Assembly: GCF_001729745.1 (NCBI RefSeq)
Contig: NZ_CP017186.1
Coordinates: forward strand, 4,216,001 to 4,280,000
DNA: 64,000 bases
Source of the DNA: Enterobacter hormaechei subsp. hoffmannii
GTDB lineage: Bacteria > Pseudomonadota > Gammaproteobacteria > Enterobacterales > Enterobacteriaceae
Reading direction: 5' to 3'
Shown here: piece after piece, positions 1 to 8,890 of the stretch
Layout of the letters: every line of letters starts with the position of its first letter
How positions within the stretch are numbered: the first letter of the stretch is position 1
Made by a program: the position numbers and the translations under genes
Notes under the pieces: model-generated
Seen by the model: only the letters and a program-made list of their open reading frames with translations
Databases searched by the model: none
Told to the model about the DNA's origin: nothing

Positions 1-316
1 TAAACGGCCACGCCACGGCAGCCACCAGCAGCGCCACAAGGAACAGCTTCTGCTTCACGGTTGTACCGTCGATCGCCGGCAGGACGAATTTCGGCCCGGA
101 GACGTTCTTCAGCGTCTTCTGGAACAGCGGACGCAGCAGCTGGAACAGGAACACCACGGCGGTGCCGATAAACACCCACTGCCAGCGAATATCAGCGGCG
201 GTGTCGACCACCAGCTTCGTGCCGTCCAGCCCTAACTGGACGCCCATAAAGACGCCCGCCAGGACGAAGAACATGGCGGCAGAAAGCAGCGCCATCGCAA
301 AATGCATCGGTTTCAT
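1..316 (-). CDS. livM: LivM, high-affinity branched-chain amino acid ABC permease (3' part outside the window)
   Basis: Only the first 105 codons are present; the gene runs off the left edge. The start codon at 316-314 opens MKPMHFAMALLSAAMFFVLA, which matches the LivM N-terminus, with a hydrophobic segment at about residues 6-24 and another near 45-62. LivM pairs with LivH to form the inner-membrane channel of the LIV-I/LS importer for leucine, isoleucine and valine. Its start overlaps the livH stop by four bases (ATGA), so the two are translationally coupled. livG and livF would be expected beyond the edge. Confidence 0.93.
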   Translation of the reverse strand, partial: MKPMHFAMALLSAAMFFVLAGVFMGVQLGLDGTKLVVDTAADIRWQWVFIGTAVVFLFQLLRPLFQKTLKNVSGPKFVLPAIDGTTVKQKLFLVALLVAAVAWPF

Positions 317-1239
317 ACTTTCTCTACCTCCGGACGGCCCAGAATACCGGTAGGCATCACCAGCAGAACCAGAATCAGCAGGGCAAACGACACCACATCT
401 TTATATTCGGTGCTCAGGTACGCCGAGGAGAGCGCTTCGGCCACGCCCAAAATCAGGCCGCCAATCATCGCGCCCGGAATGCTGCCGATACCGCCCAGTA
501 CCGCGGCGGTGAAGGCTTTCATCCCGGCCATAAAGCCGATGTACGGGTTGATTACGCCGTAGAACTGGCCGAGCAACACGCCCGCCACCGCCGCCATCGC
601 TGCACCGATCACGAAGGTCAGGGCAATCACGCGGTCGGTGTTGATCCCGAGCAAGCTCGCCATCTTCAGGTCTTCCGCGCAGGCGCGGCAGGCGCGTCCC
701 ATGCGGGAGTAGCGGATGAAAACGGTCAGGGCCAGCATCGCCAGGAAGGTCACAATCCAGATAACCAGCTGCATGGTGGTGACAGAGGCAGAGAAGTTTT
801 CGCTGGCCCCCACAATCCACTGGCCGTTAAACAGGCTTGGAAGCGCCACGTCACGCGAACCTTCTGTCAGGCTGACGTAGTTTTGCAGGAAGATGGACAT
901 ACCGATGGCGGAGATCAGCGCAATAAGGCGCTTGGAGCTGCGCACCGGCCGGTAGGCCACCCGTTCGATGCTCCAGCCGTAGGCGCTGGCAATCACAATC
1001 GCGCCGACAAACCCGGCGGCCACCAGCAACCAGCTGCTGTCGATGCCCATCATCATCAACGCGGCGATGATCATAAAGGAGACGTAGCTACCGATCATGT
1101 ACACCTCGCCGTGGGCGAAGTTGATCATGCCGATAATGCCGTAAACCATCGTGTAGCCGATGGCGATCAGCGCGTAGGTGCTTCCCAGCGTGACGCCGTT
1201 AAACATCTGCTGCAAAAAGTAGAGAAACTGCTCGGACAT
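313..1239 (-). CDS. livH: LivH, high-affinity branched-chain amino acid ABC permease
   Basis: A 308-residue, highly hydrophobic inner-membrane permease, nearly identical to E. coli LivH over its whole length (starts MSEQFLYFLQQMFNGVTLG, ends GILGRPEVEKV). It has about eight membrane segments and the loop around residues 210-255 (GINTDRVIAL...GGIGSIPGAMIGG) that contacts the ATPases in this permease family. An in-frame ATG two codons upstream (1245) is possible, but the family start at 1239 is preferred. It follows livK and overlaps livM by four bases, as in the E. coli livKHMGF operon. Confidence 0.95.
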   Translation of the reverse strand: MSEQFLYFLQQMFNGVTLGSTYALIAIGYTMVYGIIGMINFAHGEVYMIGSYVSFMIIAALMMMGIDSSWLLVAAGFVGAIVIASAYGWSIERVAYRPVRSSKRLIALISAIGMSIFLQNYVSLTEGSRDVALPSLFNGQWIVGASENFSASVTTMQLVIWIVTFLAMLALTVFIRYSRMGRACRACAEDLKMASLLGINTDRVIALTFVIGAAMAAVAGVLLGQFYGVINPYIGFMAGMKAFTAAVLGGIGSIPGAMIGGLILGVAEALSSAYLSTEYKDVVSFALLILVLLVMPTGILGRPEVEKV

Positions 1240-1257
1240 ATGCAAACCTTTTTATAT

Positions 1258-1277
1258 CCGCCCGGTAAACCGGGCGG
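1258..1277 (-). other. Intercistronic hairpin between livK and livH
   Basis: CCGCCCGGT (1258-1266) and ACCGGGCGG (1269-1277) form a nine-base-pair stem with a two-base gap, between the livK stop and the livH start. On the minus strand it is followed by ATATAAAA, not a run of T, so it is unlikely to be a full terminator. A stem here could protect the livK message or partly attenuate livHMGF, which would fit the larger need for binding protein than for permease. That role is inference. Confidence 0.6.
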
Positions 1278-1285
1278 TGGGATTA

Positions 1286-2395
1286 TTATTTGGCGACCGA
1301 GGACGAACCGTCGGCGTGCCACTTAAAGACACCAAATTCAAATCCCTTCAGATCGCCTTTCTCATCCCAGTTCAGCGGCCCAATCACGGTGTTCGCCCCG
1401 TGTGCTTTTAAATCTTTCACCAGATCCAGCGGCTCTTTGCTGCCGGTGCGATCCATGGCCGTGGCCAGCGACTGCACGGCCGCGTAGGTGATCCAGACGT
1501 ATGGGCCACTCGGATCTTTCTTCTGTGCCTTGAGCGCATCCACGATAGCTTTATTCGCCGGATCCTGGTCATAGCGTTTTGGCATCGTCACCAGCATGCC
1601 TTCGGCAGAATCGCCCGCGATGTTCGACAGGGAGGCATTACCGACGCCCTCAGGCCCCATAAACTGGGTTTTCAGACCGGTGGCGCGCGCCTGGCGCAAC
1701 ATCTGCCCCATTTCCGGGTAGTAGCCGCCGTAGTAAACGAAGTCGATATTCTCTTTTTGCAGGCGGGCGATCAGCGCGGAGAAGTCTTTCTCACCGGCGG
1801 TAATGCCGTCGAAGAAGACGATATTCGCCCCGCCTTTTTTCAGGCCGTCCTGTACGGAGCGCGCCAGGCCTTCACCGTACTGCTGTTTGTCATGAATGAT
1901 GGCAATGCGCAGTGGCTTAACGGTTTCGAGGATGTATTTGGCGGCGGTTGGCCCCTGCGAGGAGTCCAGACCGGCGGTACGCATAATGTGCTGGTAACCG
2001 CGCTGGGTCAGTTCCGGGTTGGTGGCGCCCGGGGTGATCATCAGGATGCCTTCGTCTTCGTAGATATCAGACGCAGGCTGCGTGGAGGAGGAACACAGGT
2101 GCCCGATGACGTACTGGATACCGTCGTTAACGATTTTGTTGGCGACCGCGACGGCCTGTTTTGGATCGCAGGCGTCGTCATACTCTACGCCCACCAGCTT
2201 GTCGCCTTTGATGCCGCCTTTAGCATTGATATCTTTGATGGCCTGACGCGCGCCGTTGAACTCCATATCGCCCCACTGGGCAACGGGGCCGGACATCGCA
2301 CCCACTACCGCAACTTTAATGTCGTCTGCCATAGCGGCATGCGAGATCGACAGTGCGACCATCCCCGCGATTAACGTCTTCGCGTTCCTTTTCAT
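1286..2395 (-). CDS. livK: LivK, leucine-specific periplasmic binding protein
   Basis: A 369-residue type I periplasmic binding protein. The start at 2395 ([20 protein letters not shown]) opens a signal peptide cleaved after about residue 23 ([12 protein letters not shown]). The mature protein carries the family features seen in E. coli LivK: the [20 protein letters not shown] ligand loop and the Cys pair near residues 76 and 101. It delivers leucine to LivHM. It is clearly paralogous to livJ at 3367-4467. W in AQWGD, where LivJ has Y, and overall similarity assign it as LivK. A longer reading frame to 2455 exists but lacks the signal-peptide context. Confidence 0.94.
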   Translation of the reverse strand: MKRNAKTLIAGMVALSISHAAMADDIKVAVVGAMSGPVAQWGDMEFNGARQAIKDINAKGGIKGDKLVGVEYDDACDPKQAVAVANKIVNDGIQYVIGHLCSSSTQPASDIYEDEGILMITPGATNPELTQRGYQHIMRTAGLDSSQGPTAAKYILETVKPLRIAIIHDKQQYGEGLARSVQDGLKKGGANIVFFDGITAGEKDFSALIARLQKENIDFVYYGGYYPEMGQMLRQARATGLKTQFMGPEGVGNASLSNIAGDSAEGMLVTMPKRYDQDPANKAIVDALKAQKKDPSGPYVWITYAAVQSLATAMDRTGSKEPLDLVKDLKAHGANTVIGPLNWDEKGDLKGFEFGVFKWHADGSSSVAK

Positions 2396-2819
2396 CTCAG
2401 AATCCCCATTCGTGAAGTGATGTTTATATTTTGTTTTATTATGGTTAAAAAGCATTCTGTACTTTTAATGAACAACGCTATTTTTACCAGTGCCTTTAAT
2501 GGTTTAGCGCAGGTTTTTAACAAAAACCAGACTAATATCTCTATTTTTCAGGCGATTAAGCAAAGATAATATTCTGAAATCAGACGGAGATAAACAAATA
2601 AAAGCGCAGTTTGCAGCATAAAATAACGGTACAAAGCGCCGAATAAATCACTACCATTCAGGTTAAAATTCTGCTTATTTTTCGATCCATGTGTTTTCAA
2701 ACTGCCCATCGCGTTGCCAAAAAACTAATCACCTAGTAAATGGGAAGAAAAAGAGAAAGTGCCTGAGCAATTAAATTGAGTACACTGGCCGTACTCTTTT
2801 TGATTTGGACAAGCAGCTA
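2396..2819. other. Intergenic region between livK and panM (424 bp, no gene seen)
   Basis: AT-rich spacer holding the divergent livK and panM promoters; no reading frame here looks real. The livK side has a long AT tract at 2405-2460. Close to panM, GAGTAC (2778-2783) and GTACTC (2791-2796) make a six-base-pair hairpin followed by TTTTT. This terminator-like element lies only about 20 bases before the panM start and could attenuate it, though the stem is weak. In E. coli the equivalent spacer lies in the Lrp-regulated liv region; no Lrp site could be assigned by eye. Confidence 0.5.
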
Positions 2820-3203
2820 ATGAAACTGACTATCGTGCGTCTGGTGACCTTTAGCGACCAGGATCATATCGACCTGGGCAAGATCTGGCCGGAATATTCT
2901 TCTTCATCGCTGGCCGTCGATGAGAACCACCGCATGTATGCCGCGCGCTTTAACGAGCGCCTGCTGGCCGCCGTCCGCGTAACGCTGAGCGGCACGGAAG
3001 GGGCGCTGGACTCCCTGCGCGTGCGCGACGTGACCCGTCGTCGCGGGGTCGGGCAGTATTTGATTGAAGAGGTGATCCGCGAAAACCCGAGCGTGACCTC
3101 CTGGTGGATGGCCGACGTGGGCGTGGAGGATCGCGGCGTAATGGCGGCGTTTATGCAGGCGTTAGGGTTTACGGCGCAGGCGAACGGGTGGGAGAAGCGC
3201 TAA
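2820..3203 (+). CDS. panM: PanM, maturation factor of aspartate decarboxylase PanD
   Basis: A 127-residue GNAT-fold protein matching E. coli PanM (YhhK). It binds the PanD zymogen and promotes its self-cleavage, in response to CoA/acetyl-CoA, so it controls beta-alanine and pantothenate supply. The acetyl-CoA loop reads TRRRGVGQYLIEEV (about residues 73-86), and LSGTEGALDSLRVRDV is strongly conserved. The start at 2820 (MKLTIVRL) fits the family; an ATG-like extension five codons upstream is not needed. It stands alone between the divergent livK and convergent livJ. Confidence 0.92.
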   Translation: MKLTIVRLVTFSDQDHIDLGKIWPEYSSSSLAVDENHRMYAARFNERLLAAVRVTLSGTEGALDSLRVRDVTRRRGVGQYLIEEVIRENPSVTSWWMADVGVEDRGVMAAFMQALGFTAQANGWEKR

Positions 3204-3209
3204 AAGAAA

Positions 3210-3267
3210 GCCGGGTAGCGGCTGCGAGGTGCTCATTGTAGGCCCGGTAAGCGAAGCGCCACCGGGC
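3210..3267. repeat. REP/BIME-type palindromic repeat
   Basis: Two inverted REP-like units, GCCGGGTAGCGGCTGCG then GTAGGCCCGGTAAGCGAAG with CGCCACCGGGC, directly after the panM stop. Matching units occur at 17829, 38124, 43361, 46361 and 58546 in this window. REP units typically lie in transcribed intergenic space and form stable RNA hairpins. Confidence 0.8.
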
Positions 3268-3292
3268 AAAAGCGGGGCTGTGCGGCCTGATG

Positions 3293-3327
3293 CCCTCACC
3301 CCGGCCCTCTCCCACGGGGAGAGGGAG
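3293..3327. repeat. CTC-rich palindromic repeat, single-hairpin copy
   Basis: CCCTCACCCCGGCCCTCTCC followed by CACGGGGAGAGGGA: an outer CCCTCACCCC arm plus one CCCTCTCCC/GGGGAGAGGG hairpin. It is the short form of the double-hairpin repeat at 11346, 14835, 50562 and 62691, and lies between panM and the livJ terminator. Confidence 0.75.
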
Positions 3328-3335
3328 AAAACATT

Positions 3336-3362
3336 AAAAAAGGCAACTTACGTTGCCTTTTT
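3336..3362. terminator. Bidirectional rho-independent terminator between panM and livJ
   Basis: GGCAAC (3342-3347) pairs with GTTGCC (3352-3357) around a four-base loop, flanked by an A tract on the left and a T tract on the right. It can therefore end transcription both from panM and from livJ, whose stop codon is four bases away. Confidence 0.85.
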
Positions 3363-3366
3363 GCTT

Positions 3367-4467
3367 TTATTTGGCGTCTGTCGCCGTGCCGTTGGCATGC
3401 CAGTCAAACACGCCGAACTCGAAGCCCTTCAGGTCGCCCTTCTCATCCCAGGACAGCGGCCCCATCACGGTTTCCACCGAGTTCGCTTTCAGCCAGGTGG
3501 CAATCTCCGCCGGATCGGCTGACTGGTTCAGGCCCGCTTGCAGAGACTGCAACGCTGCGTAAGTGGTCCAGACGAACGCACCGCTTGGATCCTGTTTCTT
3601 CGCCTTGATGGCATCTACAACAGGTTTGTTCGCAGGCACCTGGTCGTAGTTTTTCGGTTTGGTCACCAGCAGCCCTTCAGCAGACTCACCCGCGATGTTA
3701 GACAGGGAAACGTTCGCCACGCCTTCTGGCCCCATGAACTGTGTCTTCAGACCCGCCGCACGCGCCTGACGCAGGATCTGCCCCATTTCCGGGTGGTAGC
3801 CGCCGTAATAAACGAAGTCGATATTCTCTTTCTTCAGACGCGCTACCAGAGTCGAGAAGTCTTTCTCACCGGCGGTGATACCGTCAAAGAACACCACGTT
3901 GGCATTCGCTTTTTTCAGGTTATCCTGCACCGCACGGGCCAGGCCTTCGCCGTACTGCTGTTTGTCATGAACAATCGCGATGCGCTGCGGCTTCACTTTT
4001 TCCACGATGTATTTCGCGGCGGTTGGCCCCTGATCGGAGTCCAGACCGGTGGTACGCAGGATCAGCTTATAGCCGCGCGCGGTCAGCTCTGGTGCCGTCG
4101 CAGCCGGCGTGATCATCAGAATGCCTTCGTCTTCGTAGATGTCAGACGCGGGCTGGGTGGAAGAGGAGCACAGGTGACCGATAACGTATTTGATCCCGTC
4201 GTTTACCACTTTGTTCGCCACCGCGACCGCCTGTTTCGGGTCACAGGCATCGTCATATTTTACGATTTGCAGCTTTTCGCCCTTGATGCCGCCCTTAGCA
4301 TTAATGTCTGCAACCGCCTGTTCCGCGCCCGTAAATTCCTGGTCGCCGTACTGTGCTACCGGACCGGACATCGCGCCCACCACGGCCACTTTAATATCGG
4401 CCTGCGCCATAGTGCTGAATGCCAACGCGATACATCCTGCCAGTAACGCTTTACCCTTCATGTTCAT
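3367..4467 (-). CDS. livJ: LivJ, Leu/Ile/Val periplasmic binding protein
   Basis: A 366-residue type I periplasmic binding protein, nearly identical to E. coli LivJ. The start at 4467 gives [20 protein letters not shown], a signal peptide with cleavage near [11 protein letters not shown]. The ligand loop reads VAQYGDQEF, with the Tyr that separates LivJ from LivK. It binds leucine, isoleucine and valine in the periplasm and feeds LivHMGF. It is monocistronic, with its own promoter (4534-4562) and terminator (3336-3362). The start five codons upstream (4482) would add a non-family extension. Confidence 0.95.
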   Translation of the reverse strand: MNMKGKALLAGCIALAFSTMAQADIKVAVVGAMSGPVAQYGDQEFTGAEQAVADINAKGGIKGEKLQIVKYDDACDPKQAVAVANKVVNDGIKYVIGHLCSSSTQPASDIYEDEGILMITPAATAPELTARGYKLILRTTGLDSDQGPTAAKYIVEKVKPQRIAIVHDKQQYGEGLARAVQDNLKKANANVVFFDGITAGEKDFSTLVARLKKENIDFVYYGGYHPEMGQILRQARAAGLKTQFMGPEGVANVSLSNIAGESAEGLLVTKPKNYDQVPANKPVVDAIKAKKQDPSGAFVWTTYAALQSLQAGLNQSADPAEIATWLKANSVETVMGPLSWDEKGDLKGFEFGVFDWHANGTATDAK

Positions 4468-4533
4468 CCTGAGATTCCCCATTATTATGGTTATAACGAT
4501 TGTTGTGATGTTGTTGTGTAGCGCTTTATTTCA

Positions 4534-4562
4534 ATTATAGGCGTGCCGTTCGCGCTTTTTCA
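4534..4562 (-). promoter_or_regulatory. Probable sigma-70 promoter of livJ
   Basis: On the minus strand, a perfect -10 hexamer TATAAT (complement of 4534-4539) lies 17 bases after TGAAAA (4557-4562), about 70 bases upstream of the livJ start. The -35 is a weak match to TTGACA, as is common for regulated promoters. Confidence 0.6.
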
Positions 4563-4630
4563 GCATACTCTGCTAAAACATACCCCATTTTTATGATTTT
4601 GGAATAGCTAATTTGAAATGAAAATATGAT

Positions 4631-4658
4631 AAGCCCGACTGTCATTTGAGCCGGGCTT
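4631..4658. terminator. Hairpin terminator downstream of the aminotransferase gene
   Basis: AAGCCCG (4631-4637) pairs with CGGGCTT (4652-4658). It lies seven bases beyond the aminotransferase stop codon. The following T run is weak on the minus strand (TTATCATATTTT) and better on the plus strand (GGGCTTTT), so the leftward efficiency is uncertain. Confidence 0.6.
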
Positions 4659-4664
4659 TTGGCT

Positions 4665-5930
4665 TTATCGTGTCAGCGAGGCGGAAATAATATCCAGCGC
4701 TTTACGGAACTGCGCTTCGGGGATGGTGAGCGGGTAGAGGAAGCGGATAACGTTGCCGTAGACGCCGCAACTCAAAAGCAGCAGCCCTTCGTTCAACGCG
4801 CGCTCCTGAACCTGACGGGTAAATTCCGGCGACGGCTGTCCGGTTTGCGGATCGGTAAATTCCACCGCCACCATCGAGCCCTGCCCACGGATATCGGCGA
4901 TCCAGGGACAGCCATCCTTCGCTTTATTCAGCACCTCGACAAGATGATGGCCGAGATGAGACGCGCGCGTGCAGAGATCTTCCTCGTCAATCACGTCCAG
5001 CACCGCATGGGCCGCCGCAATCGCCAGCGGGTTACCCGCATAGGTGCCGCCCAGTCCGCCCGGAGCGGGCGCGTCCATCACCTCTGCCCGGCCAGAGACG
5101 GCAGAGAGCGGCATTCCGCCCGCCAGGCTTTTCGCCATGGTGATCAGATCGGGCTTCACGCAGTGGTTTTCCATGGAGAATAGCTTGCCGGTACGGGCGA
5201 AGCCGGTTTGCACTTCGTCGGCAATCAGTAAAATCCCGTGGGTATCGCACAGGGCACGCAGCGCCTGCATAAAATCAGCGGGCGCGACGTTGAATCCGCC
5301 CTCGCCCTGAACCGGTTCAATAATGATTGCCGCCACCTGATCGGGCGCGATATCGGCTTTGAAGATGCGCTCCAGGCTTTTTAACGCTTCGGCGGTACTG
5401 ACGCCGTGCAGGTTGTTGGGGAATTGCGCGTGGTACACCGAGCCGGGGAACGGGCCGAAGCCGAGCTTATAGGGCGCCACTTTGCCGGTCAGCGCCATGG
5501 TCATAAAGGTACGGCCGTGGAACGCGCCGCCGAAGGTGATAAGGCCGGGACGTCTGGTGTACGCCCGGGCAATTTTCACCGCGTTTTCGACCGCTTCTGC
5601 ACCCGTTGAGAAGAAGGCGGTTTTGGCTGGCCCCTCTATGGGTACGCGCTGGTTGATGCGCTCGGCAAGCGCCACATAACCTTCATAGGGGACGATCTGG
5701 TAAGCGGTATGGGTAAAGGCATGAAGCTGTTTTTCGATGGCGGCGATAACTTTAGGATGGCGATGCCCGGTATTCAGCACGGCGATCCCGGCGGCAAAAT
5801 CAATATACTCGTTACCTTCTACATCCCACACCGTGGTGTTTTCGGCTTTATCGGCATAGAAGTTACACATGACGCCGATACCGCACGGCGTCGCCTGTAA
5901 ACGCCGGTCGTTCAGTTCGTTATTTTTCAC
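4665..5930 (-). CDS. puuE: 4-aminobutyrate (GABA) aminotransferase, PuuE/GabT family
   Basis: A 421-residue class III PLP-dependent aminotransferase. It moves the amino group of GABA to 2-oxoglutarate, giving succinic semialdehyde and glutamate in the cytosol. Visible features are STGAEAVENAVK (108-119), the GGAFHGRT segment (134-141), the PLP-ring Asp in IADEVQTGFAR (Asp238) and the Schiff-base Lys in TMAKSLAGG (Lys267). Length and sequence resemble E. coli PuuE (421 aa) more than GabT (426 aa), but no other puu or gab gene is nearby, so the physiological pathway is open. In K-12 livJ and rpoH are neighbours; this gene is an insertion between them. Confidence 0.85.
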   Translation of the reverse strand: MKNNELNDRRLQATPCGIGVMCNFYADKAENTTVWDVEGNEYIDFAAGIAVLNTGHRHPKVIAAIEKQLHAFTHTAYQIVPYEGYVALAERINQRVPIEGPAKTAFFSTGAEAVENAVKIARAYTRRPGLITFGGAFHGRTFMTMALTGKVAPYKLGFGPFPGSVYHAQFPNNLHGVSTAEALKSLERIFKADIAPDQVAAIIIEPVQGEGGFNVAPADFMQALRALCDTHGILLIADEVQTGFARTGKLFSMENHCVKPDLITMAKSLAGGMPLSAVSGRAEVMDAPAPGGLGGTYAGNPLAIAAAHAVLDVIDEEDLCTRASHLGHHLVEVLNKAKDGCPWIADIRGQGSMVAVEFTDPQTGQPSPEFTRQVQERALNEGLLLLSCGVYGNVIRFLYPLTIPEAQFRKALDIISASLTR

Positions 5931-6009
5931 CCTGTCACCCTCTGAAAGTCGCCTGCTTAGCGCATCAGTAAGTGTTTGCCAGGGGGAAGAAATTCGCCAG
6001 AGCGGGCGC

Positions 6010-6046
6010 TAAAAAAACAAAACCCCCAGACTCTCATCCAGGGGTT
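6010..6046 (-). terminator. Rho-independent terminator of rpoH
   Basis: On the minus strand AACCCC (from 6041-6046) pairs with GGGGTT (from 6021-6026), followed by TTGTTTTTTT. It lies about 20 bases beyond the rpoH stop codon. Confidence 0.88.
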
Positions 6047-6066
6047 CTCGGTGTACTTCGAGGAAA

Positions 6067-6924
6067 TTACGCTTCGATAGCGGCGCGAAGTTTTTTCATG
6101 GCGTTCTTCTCAAGCTGACGCACACGTTCAGCGGAGACGCCGTAGCGGTCGGCCAGTTCCTGCAACGTGGACTTGTTATCTTCGTCCAGCCAGCGGGCAC
6201 GGATGATATCCTGGCTACGCTCGTCGAGGCCTTCCATCGCGAAGGTCAGCTTGTTCGCCGCCTGGTCTTCCCAGTTATCCTCTTCAATGCCGTCAGCAAA
6301 GTTAGAGGTTTTATCCTGCAGATACAGGACCGGTGCCATCGGCTGGCTGTCGGAGGCATCGTCGTCGGCAGACATATCAAACGTCATGTCCTGCGCGGCC
6401 ATTCGGGATTCCATCTCGCGGACGTCTTTGCTGGAAACACCCAGCTCGCGCGCCACCATTTCCACTTCATCCTGATTGAACCAGCCCAGACGCTGCTTGG
6501 TTTTACGCAGGTTGAAGAACAGTTTGCGCTGCGCTTTCGTCGTAGCGACTTTCACAATACGCCAGTTACGCAGGACGTATTCGTGAATTTCCGCTTTGAT
6601 CCAGTGCACGGCGAAGGAGACGAGTCGCACACCCACTTCCGGGTTGAAGCGACGTACCGCCTTCATCAGGCCAATGTTACCTTCCTGAATCAGGTCCGCC
6701 TGCGGCAGGCCGTAGCCCGCATAATTACGAGCAACGTGAACAACAAAGCGCAGGTGAGACAGGATCAGCGTTTTAGCTGCTTCCAGATCGCCCTGGTAAT
6801 GCAGCTTTTCAGCAAGCTCCTTTTCTTCCTCAGCCGTTAACATCGGCCAGGTGTTCGCAGCCCGGATGTAAGATTCCAGGTTACCAACAGGGGCTAAAGC
6901 TAAAGTTTGCATTTCTTTGGTCAT
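6067..6924 (-). CDS. rpoH: RNA polymerase sigma-32 (heat-shock sigma factor)
   Basis: A 285-residue group 3 sigma factor, one residue longer than E. coli RpoH. Region 2 contains [20 protein letters not shown] and [16 protein letters not shown]. The RpoH box QRKLFFNLR follows at about 132-140, and the C-terminal region 4 helix-turn-helix is [20 protein letters not shown]. It directs core polymerase to heat-shock genes; a matching promoter is seen before prlC in this window. In E. coli its mRNA 5' end folds into a thermosensor and the protein is controlled by DnaK/FtsH; the sequence is similar enough to expect the same. It is monocistronic, with a multi-promoter upstream region. Confidence 0.97.
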   Translation of the reverse strand: MTKEMQTLALAPVGNLESYIRAANTWPMLTAEEEKELAEKLHYQGDLEAAKTLILSHLRFVVHVARNYAGYGLPQADLIQEGNIGLMKAVRRFNPEVGVRLVSFAVHWIKAEIHEYVLRNWRIVKVATTKAQRKLFFNLRKTKQRLGWFNQDEVEMVARELGVSSKDVREMESRMAAQDMTFDMSADDDASDSQPMAPVLYLQDKTSNFADGIEEDNWEDQAANKLTFAMEGLDERSQDIIRARWLDEDNKSTLQELADRYGVSAERVRQLEKNAMKKLRAAIEA

Positions 6925-7020
6925 TCATTCCTCTCAATGTTTCTTCTGGTCCAGGTTGTCCCCGTCAGGCAACAACCATGCCAAAGCGTTTGAGCAACGA
7001 GATTAGCATTCACTCTTTTA

Positions 7021-7048
7021 TCAGACAGTGATTTTATCCACAAGTTCC
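7021..7048 (-). promoter_or_regulatory. Sigma-E (RpoE) promoter of rpoH (P3-like)
   Basis: On the minus strand GGAACTT (complement of 7042-7048) and TCTGA (complement of 7021-7025) are separated by exactly 16 bases. This matches the sigma-E consensus and the known E. coli rpoH P3 promoter, which keeps sigma-32 made at extreme temperature. It lies about 100 bases before the rpoH start. Confidence 0.85.
7034..7042 (+). promoter_or_regulatory. DnaA box in the rpoH promoter region
   Basis: TTATCCACA is a perfect consensus DnaA box, lying inside the spacer of the sigma-E promoter. DnaA boxes in the E. coli rpoH promoter region are known to mediate repression of P3/P4, so the same is likely here. 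Confidence 0.75.
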
Positions 7049-7121
7049 AGGTGCAACAGTGAATAAATTACGCACAAAATGTGACATGAAGATGATTACA
7101 GGGGAAGAGACAACAGGGACG

Positions 7122-7157
7122 CTTTCCCTGCAAGCGAACATCTCGGTGCAGGGAAAG
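7122..7157. other. 10-bp perfect inverted repeat between ftsX and rpoH
   Basis: CTTTCCCTGC (7122-7131) and GCAGGGAAAG (7148-7157) are perfect inverted copies separated by 16 bases. No T run follows on either strand, so it is not an obvious terminator. It lies just downstream of the distal rpoH promoter candidate, where it would form a hairpin near the 5' end of that transcript or serve as an operator. Confidence 0.55.
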
Positions 7158-7166
7158 ATTATATCA
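7158..7166 (-). promoter_or_regulatory. Probable distal rpoH promoter (P1-like, extended -10)
   Basis: The minus strand reads TGATATAAT, an extended -10 with a perfect TATAAT hexamer, just after the ftsX stop. It would start transcription about 225 bases before rpoH, close to the distance of the E. coli P1 promoter. No good -35 is seen. Confidence 0.55.
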
Positions 7167-7174
7167 CGCTTTTA

Positions 7175-8230
7175 TTAGTCGGGAGTAAAGTGGCGTAAAT
7201 GTTGAACCGTTGCCAGCCATGCCGCCACCCAGCCGATCATGGAGCAGACCAGCAGCAACAGCAGGCACTCATCGAACCCTAAGCCACTGATATCAAACTT
7301 CGTTCCGAAAACCTGCGCCACCTCGGTGACGGCAGAGGACAGCCGCATCACCAAAATTTCTGACAAAATCAATGAAAGAAATGCACCAGAAAAACCTAAT
7401 AACGCGCCGCCATAGAGGAACGGGCGGAGGATGAAACCATCCGTTGCGCCAATCAGTTTCTGCACGTTGATGGTATCGCGACGGGCGAAGATGCTCAGGC
7501 GCACGCTGTTACCGATGACGAGGAACACCGCCGCCACCATCAGCACGCCGATCATCGCCGATACGCGCCCCACCAGCCCGGTCAGGGCGGCAAGACGGGC
7601 AAACCAGCTGTCGTCCATGCGCACTTCATCAATCCCATTGATGCGGGTAATGCGGTCGCGCAGGGTGTTGAGCGAATCGGTGCCCTGGAAATCGAGCTTC
7701 GGGATCACCACCGCCACGGCGGGCAGCGGGTTCTCTTCCAGCATATCCAGCGCGCCGCCGAACCCGGACCAGTTGCGGAATTCGCCCAGCGCTTCATCGC
7801 GGGAAAGATAGTTCACTTTCTCCACGCCCTGCTCGGCCTGAATCTGCCCCACTACCTGAGCCGCCGCGTTATCGTCGAGGGCTTTATCCAGATAAACGGT
7901 AATCTGCGGCGACGGATAGTACTGGGACGCCGCCTGGTTCACGTTTTTGTAAACCATGTAGCAGACGCTGGGCAGCGTCAGGGAGATGGCAATCACCATC
8001 ACCGTCAGGAACGTCGCCAGCGGTTTGCTTTTTAGATCCTGCAACGCGCCCTGGAAGGCGTAGCGCACCTGTTCGTTGAAGACGTTGGTTTTACGGGAGT
8101 TCGGTTTCGGTGTCGCTTTGGCACGCTTAGGCGCATGGCGATTGCCGTCTCCGCCGCCCTGAGGCTTGCGGAAACGGTCAAACCGGTTGCTGAACTGCCG
8201 TATCTGGTTCATTGCATCACGCTTATTCAC
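7175..8230 (-). CDS. ftsX: FtsX, cell-division ABC transporter permease
   Basis: A 351-residue inner-membrane protein (E. coli FtsX is 352). A basic cytoplasmic N-terminus of about 70 residues precedes the first membrane segment ([20 protein letters not shown]). A large periplasmic loop (about 100-220) follows, then three membrane segments. With FtsE it forms the divisome complex that activates septal peptidoglycan amidases through EnvC. It overlaps ftsE by eight bases and is last in the ftsYEX operon. Confidence 0.96.
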   Translation of the reverse strand: MNKRDAMNQIRQFSNRFDRFRKPQGGGDGNRHAPKRAKATPKPNSRKTNVFNEQVRYAFQGALQDLKSKPLATFLTVMVIAISLTLPSVCYMVYKNVNQAASQYYPSPQITVYLDKALDDNAAAQVVGQIQAEQGVEKVNYLSRDEALGEFRNWSGFGGALDMLEENPLPAVAVVIPKLDFQGTDSLNTLRDRITRINGIDEVRMDDSWFARLAALTGLVGRVSAMIGVLMVAAVFLVIGNSVRLSIFARRDTINVQKLIGATDGFILRPFLYGGALLGFSGAFLSLILSEILVMRLSSAVTEVAQVFGTKFDISGLGFDECLLLLLVCSMIGWVAAWLATVQHLRHFTPD

Positions 8231-8888
8231 CGTGGCCTCCGTGCAAATGCCCGTCGCTCAGGGTCAGCATGCGGTACGAACGGCGTGAGATAAGCCCCAT
8301 GTCGTGCGTCGCCATCAGTACCGTGACCCCCACGCGGTTAAATTCCTCAAACAGACGCAGGATCCCTTCAGAGAGGGCATCGTCCAGGTTACCGGTCGGT
8401 TCATCCGCCAGCAAGACGGCAGGCTTGTTCACCACCGCACGGGCGATGCCCACGCGCTGCTGCTCACCGCCGGAGAGCTGGATCGGGAAGTTCTTCGCTT
8501 TGTCCAGCAGCCCGACCTTATCCAGCGCCGCCGAAACGCGACGGCGGATATCATCGTAACTGGCGCCGGCAATAATCAGCGGGATCGCGACGTTATCGAA
8601 AACCGTGCGATCCATCAGCAGGTGGTGATCCTGGAAAATCATGCCAATCTGACGACGCAGGAACGGCACTTCACGGTTCTTAAGACGGCTAATTTCATGG
8701 CCGCTGAACCAGATTTTCCCGGCACTTGGCCGCTCGATCCCACAGATCAGCTTGAGCAGGGTACTTTTCCCCGCGCCGGAATGGCCGGTCAGGAATGCCA
8801 TCTCGCCTGGCTGGAGGTGGAATGTTACCCCCTGCAGCGCTTGTCTCCCGCCGAGATAGGCCTTGCTGACGTGTTCAAAGCGAATCAT
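8223..8888 (-). CDS. ftsE: FtsE, cell-division ABC transporter ATPase
   Basis: A 221-residue ABC ATPase. Walker A is GHSGAGKST (about 35-43), the signature is LSGGEQQRV (about 138-146) and Walker B is [12 protein letters not shown], with the switch His in MATHD. All catalytic residues are intact. It works with FtsX at the division septum. Only two bases separate it from the ftsY stop codon, and it overlaps ftsX by eight bases. Confidence 0.96.
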   Translation of the reverse strand: MIRFEHVSKAYLGGRQALQGVTFHLQPGEMAFLTGHSGAGKSTLLKLICGIERPSAGKIWFSGHEISRLKNREVPFLRRQIGMIFQDHHLLMDRTVFDNVAIPLIIAGASYDDIRRRVSAALDKVGLLDKAKNFPIQLSGGEQQRVGIARAVVNKPAVLLADEPTGNLDDALSEGILRLFEEFNRVGVTVLMATHDMGLISRRSYRMLTLSDGHLHGGHGE

Positions 8889-8890
8889 TG

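Noticed and set aside
3210..3327. A CRISPR-like array from repeated GC-rich units
   Set aside because: The units are palindromic REP and CTC-rich elements in inverted pairs, without regular spacers.
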